A stretch of DNA of 64,000 nt from Deinococcus sp. KNUC1210 (GTDB lineage: Bacteria; Deinococcota; Deinococci; Deinococcales; Deinococcaceae). The notes under the pieces were generated by a model. That model searched no databases. It was not told the DNA's origin and was given only the letters and a program-made list of their open reading frames with translations. Of this stretch, positions 25,827-34,659 are shown in pieces. Where the stretch lies: positions 62,001-126,000 of the forward strand of contig NZ_CP092196.1 of NCBI RefSeq assembly GCF_022344005.1, given 5' to 3'. A program made the translations under genes and the position numbers. The number at the start of each line of letters is the position of its first letter. The stretch's first letter is position 1.

Positions 25827-27948
25827 TGGTGGTAACCGTGTCGCCGTGAATCGTCAACGACAGAATGGCGTCGTGCGCAGCAGACCACGCCTGTAGCACC
25901 GTCCCGCTGTGCACGTCCACGACCTTCATGCCGCCGTCTCGCTGGCCGGCAACGAGCGTCTTGCCGTCGTCCGACCACTGAAGCGCGGTGAAGCCCTGCT
26001 CGGCCGAACGCGTGGCCAGTACGCGGGCCGGGGGCGTGTGGGGTTGCCACACGTACACTTCGCCCCAGCCGCCGGCGATGGCGAGCCGCGAACCGTCCGG
26101 ATTCCACTGCAGGTCCCGAATCCACAGCGGCTGATGTGTGGCGTCCTGCTGTGGGTCACGGGTTGGTGCCAACGTGCCGCTTCCCGTCACCGCCTGCGTG
26201 CGAAGATCATGCATCCACACGCGGCCTTTTTCATTCGCGTACGCGAGCACATGACCGGATGGTGACCACGCCAGCGTAAGCACCGACGCGTGTTCGTCGT
26301 GCCAGCGTGCCTCCAATTTCTTGTGACGGACATCCCACAGCTGAACGTCGCCGTTCATGAACCCCATCGCTGCGTGGCTGCCGTCGGGACTGACGCTCGC
26401 TGCTTTCGGAAGCGCCGCGAAGTTCGGCCCTGGATGGTCCGAGGGCGGCGTGAGCAGCGTGACGTCCGGCAGCGATACGCGGCTCAGAACGGGCGCGGTG
26501 CTGGTTGCACAGTCCGCGTCCCCCAACGTCTGCGGCACCGGCCAGAGCGCCAGCCCTTGAGACGACACCATGCTCAGCACGCCCGCGGTGGCGTTCCAGC
26601 CGAGCCCGGACAGCGTGCCGTCCGTCCTCAGTGCCGATCGACTGTTGTTGAAGAGGGTCATGACGTCCTGACCGGTGGCCGCATTTTTCAGCAGCAACAT
26701 GCCACTGCGAAACGACAGAACGTCGAACGTCCCACAGGGACTGCTGACGATCTGGGCAGGAGTGTCGCCGTAGCGCCGAACGACCAGGCCCGACTGAAAG
26801 TCATACAAAGTGTCCTCGTCGTCGTTAGAGTACTCCAGCGTGCCCTGACGCACCCACAGCCGGACCGGGAGCATCGAGTGATTCAGGTAGTCCGTCTCGA
26901 CACTCCGGCACAGTTTCGACAGCAGTGCACCGTCGCGCAGGCGCACCAATCTCGACGCCGCGTTGATGACGCCCTCTGGAAATACCCCCACCTCGTTTTG
27001 CGCATGCGCAGGGCAACTGGCATCCTGCTGTGGGTACGACGCCAGTCCATAGCCCTGAAACAGATGGATGTAGCTGCGTTCCTCCTCGCGGTTGTACAGA
27101 TTATTCGACAGCCCCGGCACGATCGCCTGATCATGATAGTTGTAGATGAACGTACGGTTGTAGGCGTCCAGATACCCTTTGGCGTTGGTGAGATACAAGT
27201 GCAGCTTCACGTACAGCGTGTTCTTCTGAAGTTCACAGCTGTACGCATACGTGGCATCATCGCCGGGCATGAGGAGCGACAGGTTGATGCTTGCCGATTC
27301 CTTCCAGGTGACGGGATCGACGATATGAATGAACCGATCATCGTCGTAGACGAGCGTGCCGTCGCTTTTGACGCAGCCGTCGGTGTTGCTCAAGTACCGA
27401 CCCTGCATCTGCTGCAGGAAGACTGTCTTTTTCAGATGCGTGTCGTACACGCTGACAAAGGCGTTGTTTTTGTAATACACCCGTCCGTTGGTAAAGCCGA
27501 GCACCTCGTCGTAGTCCGTTTCTGTCTGCCCAGGCATCTTCGCCGGCAGGTGATCGGTCGTCTGGCCAGACGCCAGTTCCAGCACCTCCAGCGGCCCGAG
27601 CGTGTTGTTCGGCGACCAGCGCCTTACCAGCAGCGCCTGGTCGTCGTCACTGATCGCCAGCGAGCTGATCTGAGCTGTAACGCTGGCAGGATCAGGGCGC
27701 CGGAGCTGCTGCCCTGGCAGGTCGTCCCGCCAGATCCACAGCGCGCCGTCGTCCCCCGCCGACACCACCACGCGGCCGTCGTCACTACGAAGAAATCCCC
27801 CGTTGACGTTGCCGTCGTAACGCTGCGACCACACCGCCGCCCCCACGCGGCCCGGCACCGCGTCCGAACCCAGGGCGCCGCTCCCCAGCGCCGTCATCAT
27901 CAGTGTGCTGCGGACAAAGGGGCGCCTCAAAATCTCCGTCCGCTTCAT
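25771..27948 (-). CDS. WD40-repeat-like beta-propeller protein, probably exported
   Basis: 725 aa. The N-terminus MKRTEILRRPFVRSTLMMTA followed by a small-residue hydrophobic stretch looks like a signal. Propeller blades are clear near residues 50-130 (SDDGRVVVSAGDDGALWIWR, SSLAISDDDQALLVRRW) and again at 490-720 (VSPDGSHAAMGFMNGDVQLW, LAWSPSGHVLAYANEKGRVW, QWSDDGKTLVAGQRDGGMKV). Each blade has a terminal WD or VW dipeptide. The middle is less regular. A scaffold for protein interaction is likely. No enzyme domain is attached. Confidence 0.85.
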   Translation of the reverse strand: MKRTEILRRPFVRSTLMMTALGSGALGSDAVPGRVGAAVWSQRYDGNVNGGFLRSDDGRVVVSAGDDGALWIWRDDLPGQQLRRPDPASVTAQISSLAISDDDQALLVRRWSPNNTLGPLEVLELASGQTTDHLPAKMPGQTETDYDEVLGFTNGRVYYKNNAFVSVYDTHLKKTVFLQQMQGRYLSNTDGCVKSDGTLVYDDDRFIHIVDPVTWKESASINLSLLMPGDDATYAYSCELQKNTLYVKLHLYLTNAKGYLDAYNRTFIYNYHDQAIVPGLSNNLYNREEERSYIHLFQGYGLASYPQQDASCPAHAQNEVGVFPEGVINAASRLVRLRDGALLSKLCRSVETDYLNHSMLPVRLWVRQGTLEYSNDDEDTLYDFQSGLVVRRYGDTPAQIVSSPCGTFDVLSFRSGMLLLKNAATGQDVMTLFNNSRSALRTDGTLSGLGWNATAGVLSMVSSQGLALWPVPQTLGDADCATSTAPVLSRVSLPDVTLLTPPSDHPGPNFAALPKAASVSPDGSHAAMGFMNGDVQLWDVRHKKLEARWHDEHASVLTLAWSPSGHVLAYANEKGRVWMHDLRTQAVTGSGTLAPTRDPQQDATHQPLWIRDLQWNPDGSRLAIAGGWGEVYVWQPHTPPARVLATRSAEQGFTALQWSDDGKTLVAGQRDGGMKVVDVHSGTVLQAWSAAHDAILSLTIHGDTVTTISRDKVLAQWRVRSLIRN

Positions 27949-28141
27949 GTCTCAATCGTACCAACTCCGTAGAAACCGGAACGTCGTTCAGAGCAGATCG
28001 CACGGCGCTGCTCTTGCCGTTCATCTTCTGACGAAACGTTTTCAGTTGGACTGTGAAACCATGATGCGTCGTTAGGCGCTGTACGCCAGCCTGAATCTTA
28101 AGCGACCGTCTCCGCTGGTTGCCTGCTCACACGAGGGGCGG

Positions 28142-28165
28142 GCCGTGCTGGCACACCAGCACGGC
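28142..28165. repeat. 10-bp perfect hairpin
   Basis: GCCGTGCTGG and CCAGCACGGC flank a CACA loop. No U-tract. It lies between two minus-strand genes and may be a transcript-end or REP-like structure. Confidence 0.6.
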
Positions 28166-28207
28166 GTGTGTTGGCGCAATCACCGCCCACCTCCTCAGCC
28201 CTGGCCT

Positions 28208-28228
28208 CTTGACGATCAACACAATTGC
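28208..28228 (-). repeat. 21-bp repeat, inverted relative to 9565-9585
   Basis: The complement of the sequence at 9565-9585 with one further mismatch in the flanks. Possible mobile-element end. Confidence 0.7.
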
Positions 28229-28246
28229 TGAGCCGTCGCCCGTCCT

Positions 28247-28717
28247 TCAGGCAGTACAGAGATACTCGATCCTGATCCAATGTCGGGAGGTGCGAATGAA
28301 AAGTTCCCAATCCTCCCAGGCTGGAAAATGATTGATCATACCGTCCATAAAGCCCGATTTCATGTCTATTGGCAGATAGTGCTCCAACTCTGGTGACATC
28401 CGTGATGCCATCTGCGTCCATTCCTCTCTGGTCATCGACACTGCACGTTCTCTACCTTCATAGACAGTCGTTGGGAGTAAAAGCGGATCGTCGAAGCCAA
28501 AATACTCTTTCTTGGCGTAACGTAGCGTTTGCACAAGAAAATGAAGCGAAGAGTCAAAGTTTTTGAGTTCACCGATGAAGATACTTCCTGAGACTCCCTC
28601 GGTCATATAGGGAAGAAATGTCGATATACTTCCCAGAAAATGTGTCACCATCGGTCGGACTTTCCGTCTGCTTTCCCGGTACACGTGGCGATGGTCGTCC
28701 TGCTGCGTAATCAGCAT
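28247..28717 (-). CDS. Hypothetical protein, AT-rich
   Basis: 156 aa from the internal ATG at 28717. The frame reaches 28798 but would overlap the GNAT gene by 56 bp. The sequence is protein-like (SIFIGELKNFDSSLHFLVQT, YFGFDDPLLLPTTVYEGRER, FPAWEDWELFIRTSRHWIRI). Lower GC than the neighbours. Resembles small accessory or immunity-type proteins only in size and composition. No family recognised. Confidence 0.6.
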   Translation of the reverse strand: MLITQQDDHRHVYRESRRKVRPMVTHFLGSISTFLPYMTEGVSGSIFIGELKNFDSSLHFLVQTLRYAKKEYFGFDDPLLLPTTVYEGRERAVSMTREEWTQMASRMSPELEHYLPIDMKSGFMDGMINHFPAWEDWELFIRTSRHWIRIEYLCTA

Positions 28718-28742
28718 GTCGAGCCTCGGACACGCTGCAAGA

Positions 28743-29753
28743 TCAGAACTGAGCTGACCATGTTCGGCCGAGCGCCAGTTCCGCGGGGTCCCGGACAAAG
28801 CCCATCGCGGCGTTGATCCCGAGCATTTCGCGGTTCACTGTGTGATTGACTGTGGCGATTGTCTGCCAGCCTTGCGCCTTAGCCCATTCCGTGGCTGCGA
28901 CTTTGAGACCCCAGGCCAATCCTTGGCCACGCCATGCGGGGACGATGCCGGTCAAGCCTTGGTGCGCACGCCCCGGGGTGGCGGTGTCGGGTGGATGCAG
29001 CTCCGTCAGGCCAGCCCAGCGGCCATCTGGAGCCACCGCGACCCACGCGCCGTCAGGCTCCATGCCCCGTTGGCGCATCACCCGTTGCCAGTGGCTGAAG
29101 GGCCAGGGCGTGACCGACTCCGCAAATGGGACGGAGGCCAGGAGCTGGACCACCAGCGTGTAATACCGGTGCAGCACGCCGCCCTCTGGTTCCTCGCGAT
29201 CATCCCAGCCCGTCCAGCCGAGCTCACCGAGGGTAGCCAGCTGAACGGTGGCCCGTGCCCGCTGCGTTCGTGCGACAAAGGCGCCCGGGTCAAAGGTGCT
29301 TAAATCCAAAGTGCTGTGCCAGGACCGTTCGAGTTCCTCGAAACCGTGTTTCTGGTAGAACGCAAGCTCCGGCCAGTGTTCGTGCACACGCGTCCGCAGA
29401 CCCGTAGGGTGCAAGGGCCGCAAAGTCTCCACCCCGCGTTGAAATAACTGCCCAGCCAGTTCGTCATCATCATCCCGCCACGCGGGGTGGACCCGGACAT
29501 TCAGAAAGAACAGCCCACTACCGATGTGGTTATGATCACCGGCGGTTTCGACCGCACCGACCAGCGAGTTCCCGTTCCAACGCAGGGACCAAGCGTGATG
29601 CTCGCCGAGTGACCTCAGAAACGCTTGCCGGTTCTTCAACGATGTGGCTGCCTGTGGTTGCTCAGGGTGAAGAGCGGTCAGGAGCTCGGTGAGGGCGGGC
29701 AGGTCGTGGTCGGTCAGCGGGCGCAGGTCCACAGCGGGCATGCCGACCATCAT
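28743..29753 (-). CDS. Tandem-domain GNAT acetyltransferase
   Basis: About 336 aa holding two GNAT folds. Domain 1 (residues about 5-150) opens VDLRPLTDHDLPALTELLTA and ends with a Tyr-containing strand (LAFYQKHGFEELERSWH). Domain 2 (about 160-336) has the acetyl-CoA loop in LTGIVPAWRGQGLAWGLKVA and ATVNHTVNREMLGINAAMGF. Substrate unknown. Starts at 29753, 29750 and 29741 are all possible. None has a strong ribosome-binding site. Confidence 0.88.
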   Translation of the reverse strand: MMVGMPAVDLRPLTDHDLPALTELLTALHPEQPQAATSLKNRQAFLRSLGEHHAWSLRWNGNSLVGAVETAGDHNHIGSGLFFLNVRVHPAWRDDDDELAGQLFQRGVETLRPLHPTGLRTRVHEHWPELAFYQKHGFEELERSWHSTLDLSTFDPGAFVARTQRARATVQLATLGELGWTGWDDREEPEGGVLHRYYTLVVQLLASVPFAESVTPWPFSHWQRVMRQRGMEPDGAWVAVAPDGRWAGLTELHPPDTATPGRAHQGLTGIVPAWRGQGLAWGLKVAATEWAKAQGWQTIATVNHTVNREMLGINAAMGFVRDPAELALGRTWSAQF

Positions 29754-29920
29754 GCCACGCCGTTGTTTGGTGGTCTGCTGAAAGAGCAAGACGTCTGCTG
29801 CCACTCAAGGGGCGAACGTGCGTGTTGAGGAGCGACGTTATCAAAATCATTCAGCGTGAGATGCGATCTGGTGCTGAGCGGACACCGCGCCGCAACCTGA
29901 TTGCGAGCATCAGCGGGTCT

Positions 29921-29969
29921 GATGGGCGCTTGGGGGCTGCTCATGCTGTGCTGTCCCCAAGCGCCCATC
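29921..29969. repeat. 15-bp perfect inverted repeat
   Basis: GATGGGCGCTTGGGG (29921-29935) pairs exactly with CCCCAAGCGCCCATC (29955-29969) around a 19-nt loop. It lies upstream of the GNAT gene in a non-coding stretch (29754-30175) that otherwise shows nothing recognisable. Confidence 0.75.
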
Positions 29970-30175
29970 GCAACAACGGGCATGTGTGAGCAGCATACGA
30001 AGCCTGACCGTCAGCCCCTCTACAAAAAAACGTACGTCTCAGATTCCCCAGCGTGGACCGCCTGTGGTCTTCAGGGGTACTCGTACGTCACTTCGATATA
30101 CGGCCGCCTAGCAGGATCCCAATTCCCACCTAAGCCCAGCGTGAAGTGCTGATCAGCGATGAATTGACCCGGATA

Positions 30176-31177
30176 TCAGTTGCTCGTGACCATAAACTCC
30201 CATTGCGACAGGCCCATCAGCGCCGCCGAATGCTGGAGATCATAAGCAAACGCTGCTGTGATATCGACCGCATTATTGCCGTTCCAAGACGGGTCCCACG
30301 GGTGAGGCGAAGAATAAGGCAAGTCGATGTGACCGGTCGTAGGGACTGTCGGCGCGTCCCATAGACTGGCTTCCTCAAACCAGGCAGGAGTAGTGATGTT
30401 GTAAAGAAGCGGCCAGCCAGCACCAGAGATCGGAATCAAGTCCGGACTGCTTGTTTGGTTGTAATGCAAGCTGGCGCCGTTGAGTTTCGTCATGGTGCTC
30501 AGATCGGGCAATTTGCTCAGCGAGAACTGCACAAACGCCCGCTCATACGTCGGCATGAATTTATTCACCCGCCAGCCCACCTCAGCTGTGGCCGCTCCAA
30601 ACTGATCCGCTGAACTGTATGTCCAATCATGGTGATTTCTCCTTGCCCCAACATCCTTCTCTGGATCGCTGTACAGCTTCACGGTGTTCTGCCGCATCAC
30701 TCGGAAGTTCCCGCCGACCGTCCCTGTCTGGACGAGATGATTCCCAGCGGCGTCCGTCGCTCCAGACCCGATCTTCCAGACGACCGTTCCGCCGTAGGCC
30801 GTCCCGCCGAGATAGTGCATCGACACGACGGTGCTGAGGTTGTTCCACGTGAACACTTCCAGATCCTTATTCACGTTCGGGAACGTCAACTGAAAGGCAT
30901 CCTGAACGGACTGCCGATTCATCGCTTCACTGAACGTGACTTTGACGTCGAACTGAAGCTGGGGCTGTCCGATCGCGCCGTTCGCCGGCCAGAAGCTGCT
31001 CACAGTCGGTGGGCTGACATCGACCCTCTGGGCACTCGATTCCGTAGGCGGTACAACCACCGCTTGCGCCGCCATGTCTGTGGCTGGTGCCGCGTCTTCT
31101 GGCGTGGACGCACCATTGCTGCAGGCGGCGAGGCTGAGAGTCAAGAACAACAACGCACTGGCGAGACGGTAAGTCAT
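30176..31177 (-). CDS. Lipoprotein with Ig-like (Big_5-type) domain
   Basis: 333 aa from the ATG at 31177, with AAGGAG six bases upstream. Signal MTYRLASALLFLTLSLAAC has a lipobox (LAAC). After an Ala/Ser-rich linker, residues about 45-145 read PTVSSFWPANGAIGQPQLQF and KVTFSEAMNRQSVQDAFQLT, typical of the Big_5 or SbsA Ig-like domain. The rest (NTVKLYSDPEKDVGA, FVQFSLSKLPDLSTMTKLNG) resembles the jelly-roll DNRLRE-type module found in adhesins and surface enzymes. Surface-exposed. Exact role unknown. Confidence 0.8.
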   Translation of the reverse strand: MTYRLASALLFLTLSLAACSNGASTPEDAAPATDMAAQAVVVPPTESSAQRVDVSPPTVSSFWPANGAIGQPQLQFDVKVTFSEAMNRQSVQDAFQLTFPNVNKDLEVFTWNNLSTVVSMHYLGGTAYGGTVVWKIGSGATDAAGNHLVQTGTVGGNFRVMRQNTVKLYSDPEKDVGARRNHHDWTYSSADQFGAATAEVGWRVNKFMPTYERAFVQFSLSKLPDLSTMTKLNGASLHYNQTSSPDLIPISGAGWPLLYNITTPAWFEEASLWDAPTVPTTGHIDLPYSSPHPWDPSWNGNNAVDITAAFAYDLQHSAALMGLSQWEFMVTSN

Positions 31178-31406
31178 ATCTGCTCCTTGTGTTCGGATGT
31201 CCTCCAAAGGTGAAGCGAGCGTACCGACGCGTCCGTTATCGCTGCGTCACCGCCCTGACCTCCTGCCGTTATGGCGCAGGCTGGAGACTGCGAAGGTCAC
31301 CTTCTCTTTCCAGCACCTCTGCTCGCTGTGCCTTCCACCCCACACGGGCCGCCAAAGGAGTGGAGGGAACGGATCAGGAACCGAACCGTGTTGAGCGTGA
31401 CGCACC

Positions 31407-31804
31407 GGGTGGTGGTCAAGCACACAGGGCAGTCGGAAGCGGGGTGTCGGCAGGAGGATGGATGACCGTTTTCAATGGAGACGGAAGAACGTCAGAAACG
31501 TATCGATGACTCGCAAAGCCTGACAGCGTAAGCGACCGGGTGGTCAGCGCGGGAGAGACGGCTGTCGAGCTGACCACCACCCCAAACGACCTGCTGACCA
31601 TAGATCACCAGGTGGTGGTCCGCCGAGTCGTCAGCAACAGAGGCACTTCACTGGAACGATGCGCAGGGTTGCTTGACCACCACCCCGCAGACAGTGAACA
31701 ACCAGAGGGCGCCGAGCAGCCGCCTCCCTCTGGTTGTTCAACACTCAGGACCACGGCCAACACAGGCCTCTCCCGCTCGAGACAGACAAAAAGAGAGAGG
31801 CCTG
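31407..31804. other. Non-coding region with nested inverted repeats
   Basis: Four perfect inverted pairs lie within 400 bp: GGGTGGTGGTCAAGC at 31407-31421 with its complement at 31671-31685 (15 bp), GACCACCACC at 31572 with GGTGGTGGTC at 31611 (10 bp, nested inside the first), TGAACAACCAGAGGG at 31695 with its complement at 31726 (15 bp), and CAGGCCTCTC at 31763 with its complement at 31795 (10 bp). No convincing gene covers 31200-31970. A structured RNA or recombination site is possible. Confidence 0.6.
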
Positions 31805-31973
31805 AAAACCCCTCTCTTTCTCTTGGTTGTCTTGCGCCTGAATCTCTTTGGTCTGGGGAGAGCACGAGCGTTGGACCAGAATTTCCCGCGAACGATTCAC
31901 GAGGAGACGGCAAGACACACCAACGCTAGGCCGTCCCGCCATCCATCCTGGCGCTCGCCTTAAAGTCCGAACG

Positions 31974-33518
31974 CTAAACTCGACCTGCTGCGCGGTCGCG
32001 CTTGCCCTGCTCGCGACGCTGTTTGAGCCTCGCCTGAAGAGCATTTGACGGCTCGAGACGGTTCGCGGTCAGGCGCTGCGCCACTGCCCGCAGTCTGGGA
32101 TCCACAAGCTGAGTCGCCTGCACGATCCCTTGCTCGGCGTCCTCGCCCGGAAGGTGGCCCAGTGCGCTCAGAGCTGCGAACTGAACCTCCCAGCTGTCGT
32201 CCCGAAGAGCTTCAGTCAATGCCGGCGCAGCGACCGGATCGCCGAGCAGCCCCAAGATGTCCGCAGCATGGGTACGTCTCTGCGCCTCCGGATCCTGGAG
32301 TGTCTTCAGGAGTGCAGGCAGCGCCACACCCCCAAACTCCACCAGGGCTGTGCTCAGCGTGTTGCGCCGCTCGGGGTCTGCGTGCCCCAGACCTGCGATC
32401 AACGGACTCAGCGCACTCCCATGCCCCATCTGTCCGAGGGCGAAGATGGCTTTGCGGGCCACCCCATCGTCGGGGTCGTTGACCGCCCGACTCAGCGCTG
32501 CCGTACTCGCAGCGTCGGCAAGCTTGCCGAGCGTATGCACCGCCTGCAAGCGGGTCGCGGCGTCAGGGTTCTCCAGCAACTCGAGGAGTGGCGGCACGGC
32601 CTCTGGTCCCATACGCACGATCGCCCAGGTCAGGTTCTCCCGTACAAAGAAGTCTGCCTCGTGGCCCAGCCGTGCGATCAGGTCCGGCAAAGCGTCTCTG
32701 TGCTGGGCAGCACCGAGATCCAGGGCGGCCCGGATACGGACGTTCTTATCAGGATGGCTGAGGTCGGTCACCGCGCTCGGGTTCGTCATCGTTGCGCTGG
32801 CGTGCTGGGAGGACATGGCCTCTGAAATGAAGGTCCAGGCGGTGCGCAGATCTGCCGGGAGGTGATGCTCATAGGCCCTGCCGATGGCCTGGGCGATCTC
32901 AGGACGGTCAGCGGTGGTCCGCCCGATGAGCTGCTGCCAGCGTGTTGCGAGCATCCCCGCTTCGGGTGAAGTCGAGGGGAGGCCCTCCTCCAGCGCAGTG
33001 AACACGTGGGTCAAGAGGGTTTCCCAGTCATCGTCGCCAGAGTCCCACGATTGGTTCTGGAAGCACTGTACTTGTTCGTCACTCAGGGTGAGGTGCCCCG
33101 CGACATCCTGTGCGGCCTGCATAAAGTGCCCCACCTGCTGGGCAACGCGCTGGGTCAGCGCGATGGTTTCCATCACTGCTGTCCAGCTCACCTCGGCAGC
33201 CCCTTGTAAGGCGTGCAGACGGCTGACCAACTGGCGCTCCTGAGCAATGCGCGTTTCCAGCACCTCAATGTGCTGTCGAAAGGACTCCTGGGCGTCGTAA
33301 GCGGGATCATCCAGCGCACGTGCGATCTCAGGGAGGGTTAACCCTAAGGTCTTTAGGCCCTGGATGTGCAGCAGGCGGGTCAGGTCGGCAGGTGAGTACA
33401 GGCGGTAGGCAGCCTGGGTGCGGCCGCTGGGCCTGAGCAGGCCCAGCGCGTCGTAATGCCGTAGGGTACGGATCGTCAAACCTGTTTGTCGGGCGAGTTC
33501 TCCAATTTTGAATTCCAT
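31974..33518 (-). CDS. MerR-type regulator fused to TipAS-like and HEAT-repeat domains
   Basis: 514 aa from the ATG at 33518 (GGAGG five bases upstream). Residues 1-75 are a MerR winged helix (MEFKIGELARQTGLTIRTLR, HYDALGLLRPSGRTQAAYRL). A coiled-coil dimer helix follows, then about residues 110-240 resemble the TipAS ligand-binding domain (WETLLTHVFTALEEGLPSTS, AYEHHLPADLRTAWTFISEA). Residues 255-490 are HEAT repeats with regular LxxLL pairs (ALPDLIARLGHEADFFVREN, AVPPLLELLENPDAATRLQA). A drug-sensing MerR with an added protein-binding solenoid is unusual. IS6 copy 2 starts 83 bp upstream, possibly separating it from its target. Confidence 0.88.
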   Translation of the reverse strand: MEFKIGELARQTGLTIRTLRHYDALGLLRPSGRTQAAYRLYSPADLTRLLHIQGLKTLGLTLPEIARALDDPAYDAQESFRQHIEVLETRIAQERQLVSRLHALQGAAEVSWTAVMETIALTQRVAQQVGHFMQAAQDVAGHLTLSDEQVQCFQNQSWDSGDDDWETLLTHVFTALEEGLPSTSPEAGMLATRWQQLIGRTTADRPEIAQAIGRAYEHHLPADLRTAWTFISEAMSSQHASATMTNPSAVTDLSHPDKNVRIRAALDLGAAQHRDALPDLIARLGHEADFFVRENLTWAIVRMGPEAVPPLLELLENPDAATRLQAVHTLGKLADAASTAALSRAVNDPDDGVARKAIFALGQMGHGSALSPLIAGLGHADPERRNTLSTALVEFGGVALPALLKTLQDPEAQRRTHAADILGLLGDPVAAPALTEALRDDSWEVQFAALSALGHLPGEDAEQGIVQATQLVDPRLRAVAQRLTANRLEPSNALQARLKQRREQGKRDRAAGRV

Positions 33519-33601
33519 GGCCACCTCCGACACTCACCGTAAACTGTGACGTTACGGGAGAGTCAAGGGACGACGTAAGCCGCATGGTCGTGGACCGCTT
33601 G

Positions 33602-34409
33602 GGTTGTGTTGCCTTAATCGGGCTGGGGTAGGCTGACCCGCTGTGACCGATGCCAAACCCTCCCGCCACCGATTTCCCATGACGATTATCCAGCACGCTG
33701 TTTGGCTCTATCACCGCTTTCCGCTCAGCTACCGAGACATCCAGGAATTGTTGCACCAGCGCGGTATTGAGGTCAGTCACGAAACCCTCCGTGAATGGGC
33801 CATCAAGTTCGGCCCGCTCTTTGCATGTGGCCTGCGTCACCGGGAACCCCGCCGGGGTTCCCGGTGGCTCTTGGACGAGGTCTGCACGACGGTGGATGGT
33901 GTCCGCCACTGGTTGTGGCGGGCAGTGGACGAGCACGGGTTCGTGCTCGATATCTTGCTCCAGAGACACCGCGATACCAAGGCCGCCAAGAACTTCATGA
34001 TGCGACTTCTGGCTGAATATGATGTTCCAGACATGATCTGTACCGATCAGCTCAGGAGCGATCGAGCCGCGATTCGGGAGATTCCGAGCCTAGCCAACGT
34101 CGACCACCAGCAAGTCATCTCCACGGCGCGCTGCAACAATTTGATCGAACAATCTCACCGTCCTACACGGCGTCAGGAGCGAAAACAGCAGGGATTCAAG
34201 CGAAGAAAGCGAACGCAGGAATTCCTAAACCTGCACGCTAGAATCGACAACCTCCATCAGCACACCAGAACCAGCGTTTTCGCCGCATCCAGACGAAATA
34301 ATCAGAGAAAAGCATTCCAGACGTGGTCAATGGTCGCGGCAGGGGCAGTCTGAATCTCAGGCCGCCCCTGCCCTCAGCCTGCCGTCGAACCAATTAAGGC
34401 AACACAACC
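33602..34409 (+). mobile_element. IS6-family insertion sequence, copy 2 (808 bp)
   Basis: Inverted repeats GGTTGTGTTGCCTTAA at both ends and the same length as copy 1. No target duplication. The right end is 9 bp from half of a GTGAC-family hairpin, so the insertion or a following deletion removed the other half. Confidence 0.93.
33643..34353 (+). CDS. IS6-family transposase, apparently intact
   Basis: 236 aa with all catalytic residues: SRWLLDEVCTTVDGVRHWLW (first Asp), DMICTDQLRSDRAAI (second Asp) and CNNLIEQSHRPTRRQER (Glu). HTH in FPLSYRDIQELLHQRGIEVS. It uses a GTG start just inside the left end. This copy could mobilise the degenerate copies nearby. Confidence 0.93.
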   Translation: MTDAKPSRHRFPMTIIQHAVWLYHRFPLSYRDIQELLHQRGIEVSHETLREWAIKFGPLFACGLRHREPRRGSRWLLDEVCTTVDGVRHWLWRAVDEHGFVLDILLQRHRDTKAAKNFMMRLLAEYDVPDMICTDQLRSDRAAIREIPSLANVDHQQVISTARCNNLIEQSHRPTRRQERKQQGFKRRKRTQEFLNLHARIDNLHQHTRTSVFAASRRNNQRKAFQTWSMVAAGAV

Positions 34410-34418
34410 GATCCCCCG

Positions 34419-34439
34419 CTGAGTAGTCACGATTTTTTT
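34419..34439 (+). repeat. Half of a GTGAC-family hairpin followed by a T-run
   Basis: GCTGAGTAGTCAC is the exact right arm expected for a GTGACTACTCAGC hairpin and is followed by GATTTTTTTT. The left arm is absent because the IS6 element lies there. The T-run suggests that at least this member once worked as a terminator. Confidence 0.55.
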
Positions 34440-34581
34440 TAGTGCGAAAGAACTGTCTTGCTGCATTCACGAATTTGAACAGCCGCTTTCGACCCCGCCA
34501 ACGGCTTAAACGCTGCCCATCACTAGTTGGGCACGACCTTTCGTCGATGGTTGTCATTCGCCACCAGCATGAGGTTATCGC

Positions 34582-34609
34582 CTGATCCCACAGCATGCTG
34601 TGGGATCAG
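34582..34609. repeat. 28-bp perfect palindrome
   Basis: CTGATCCCACAGCA followed directly by its own complement TGCTGTGGGATCAG, with no spacer, 50 bp beyond the stop of the HicB-like gene. A spacerless palindrome of this length is rare by chance. It may be an operator, a cruciform or the fused ends of a lost element. Confidence 0.8.
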
Positions 34610-34659
34610 TAATGCCGAAGGCATGCAGTACGCCTCCGGCGTTTGGCGTAGATCAGGGT

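Noticed and set aside
26290..27972. 560-aa plus-strand frame opposite the WD40-like gene
   Set aside because: Arginine-, histidine- and valine-rich antisense of a clearly real gene, with no start signal.
31407..31804. CRISPR array or attC array
   Set aside because: Repeats are inverted pairs of different sequence, without regular spacing or a shared direct repeat, and there is no Cas or integrase gene.
31605..31913. 102-aa minus-strand frame in the inverted-repeat region
   Set aside because: It runs through several hairpins and has a low-complexity composition with no start signal.
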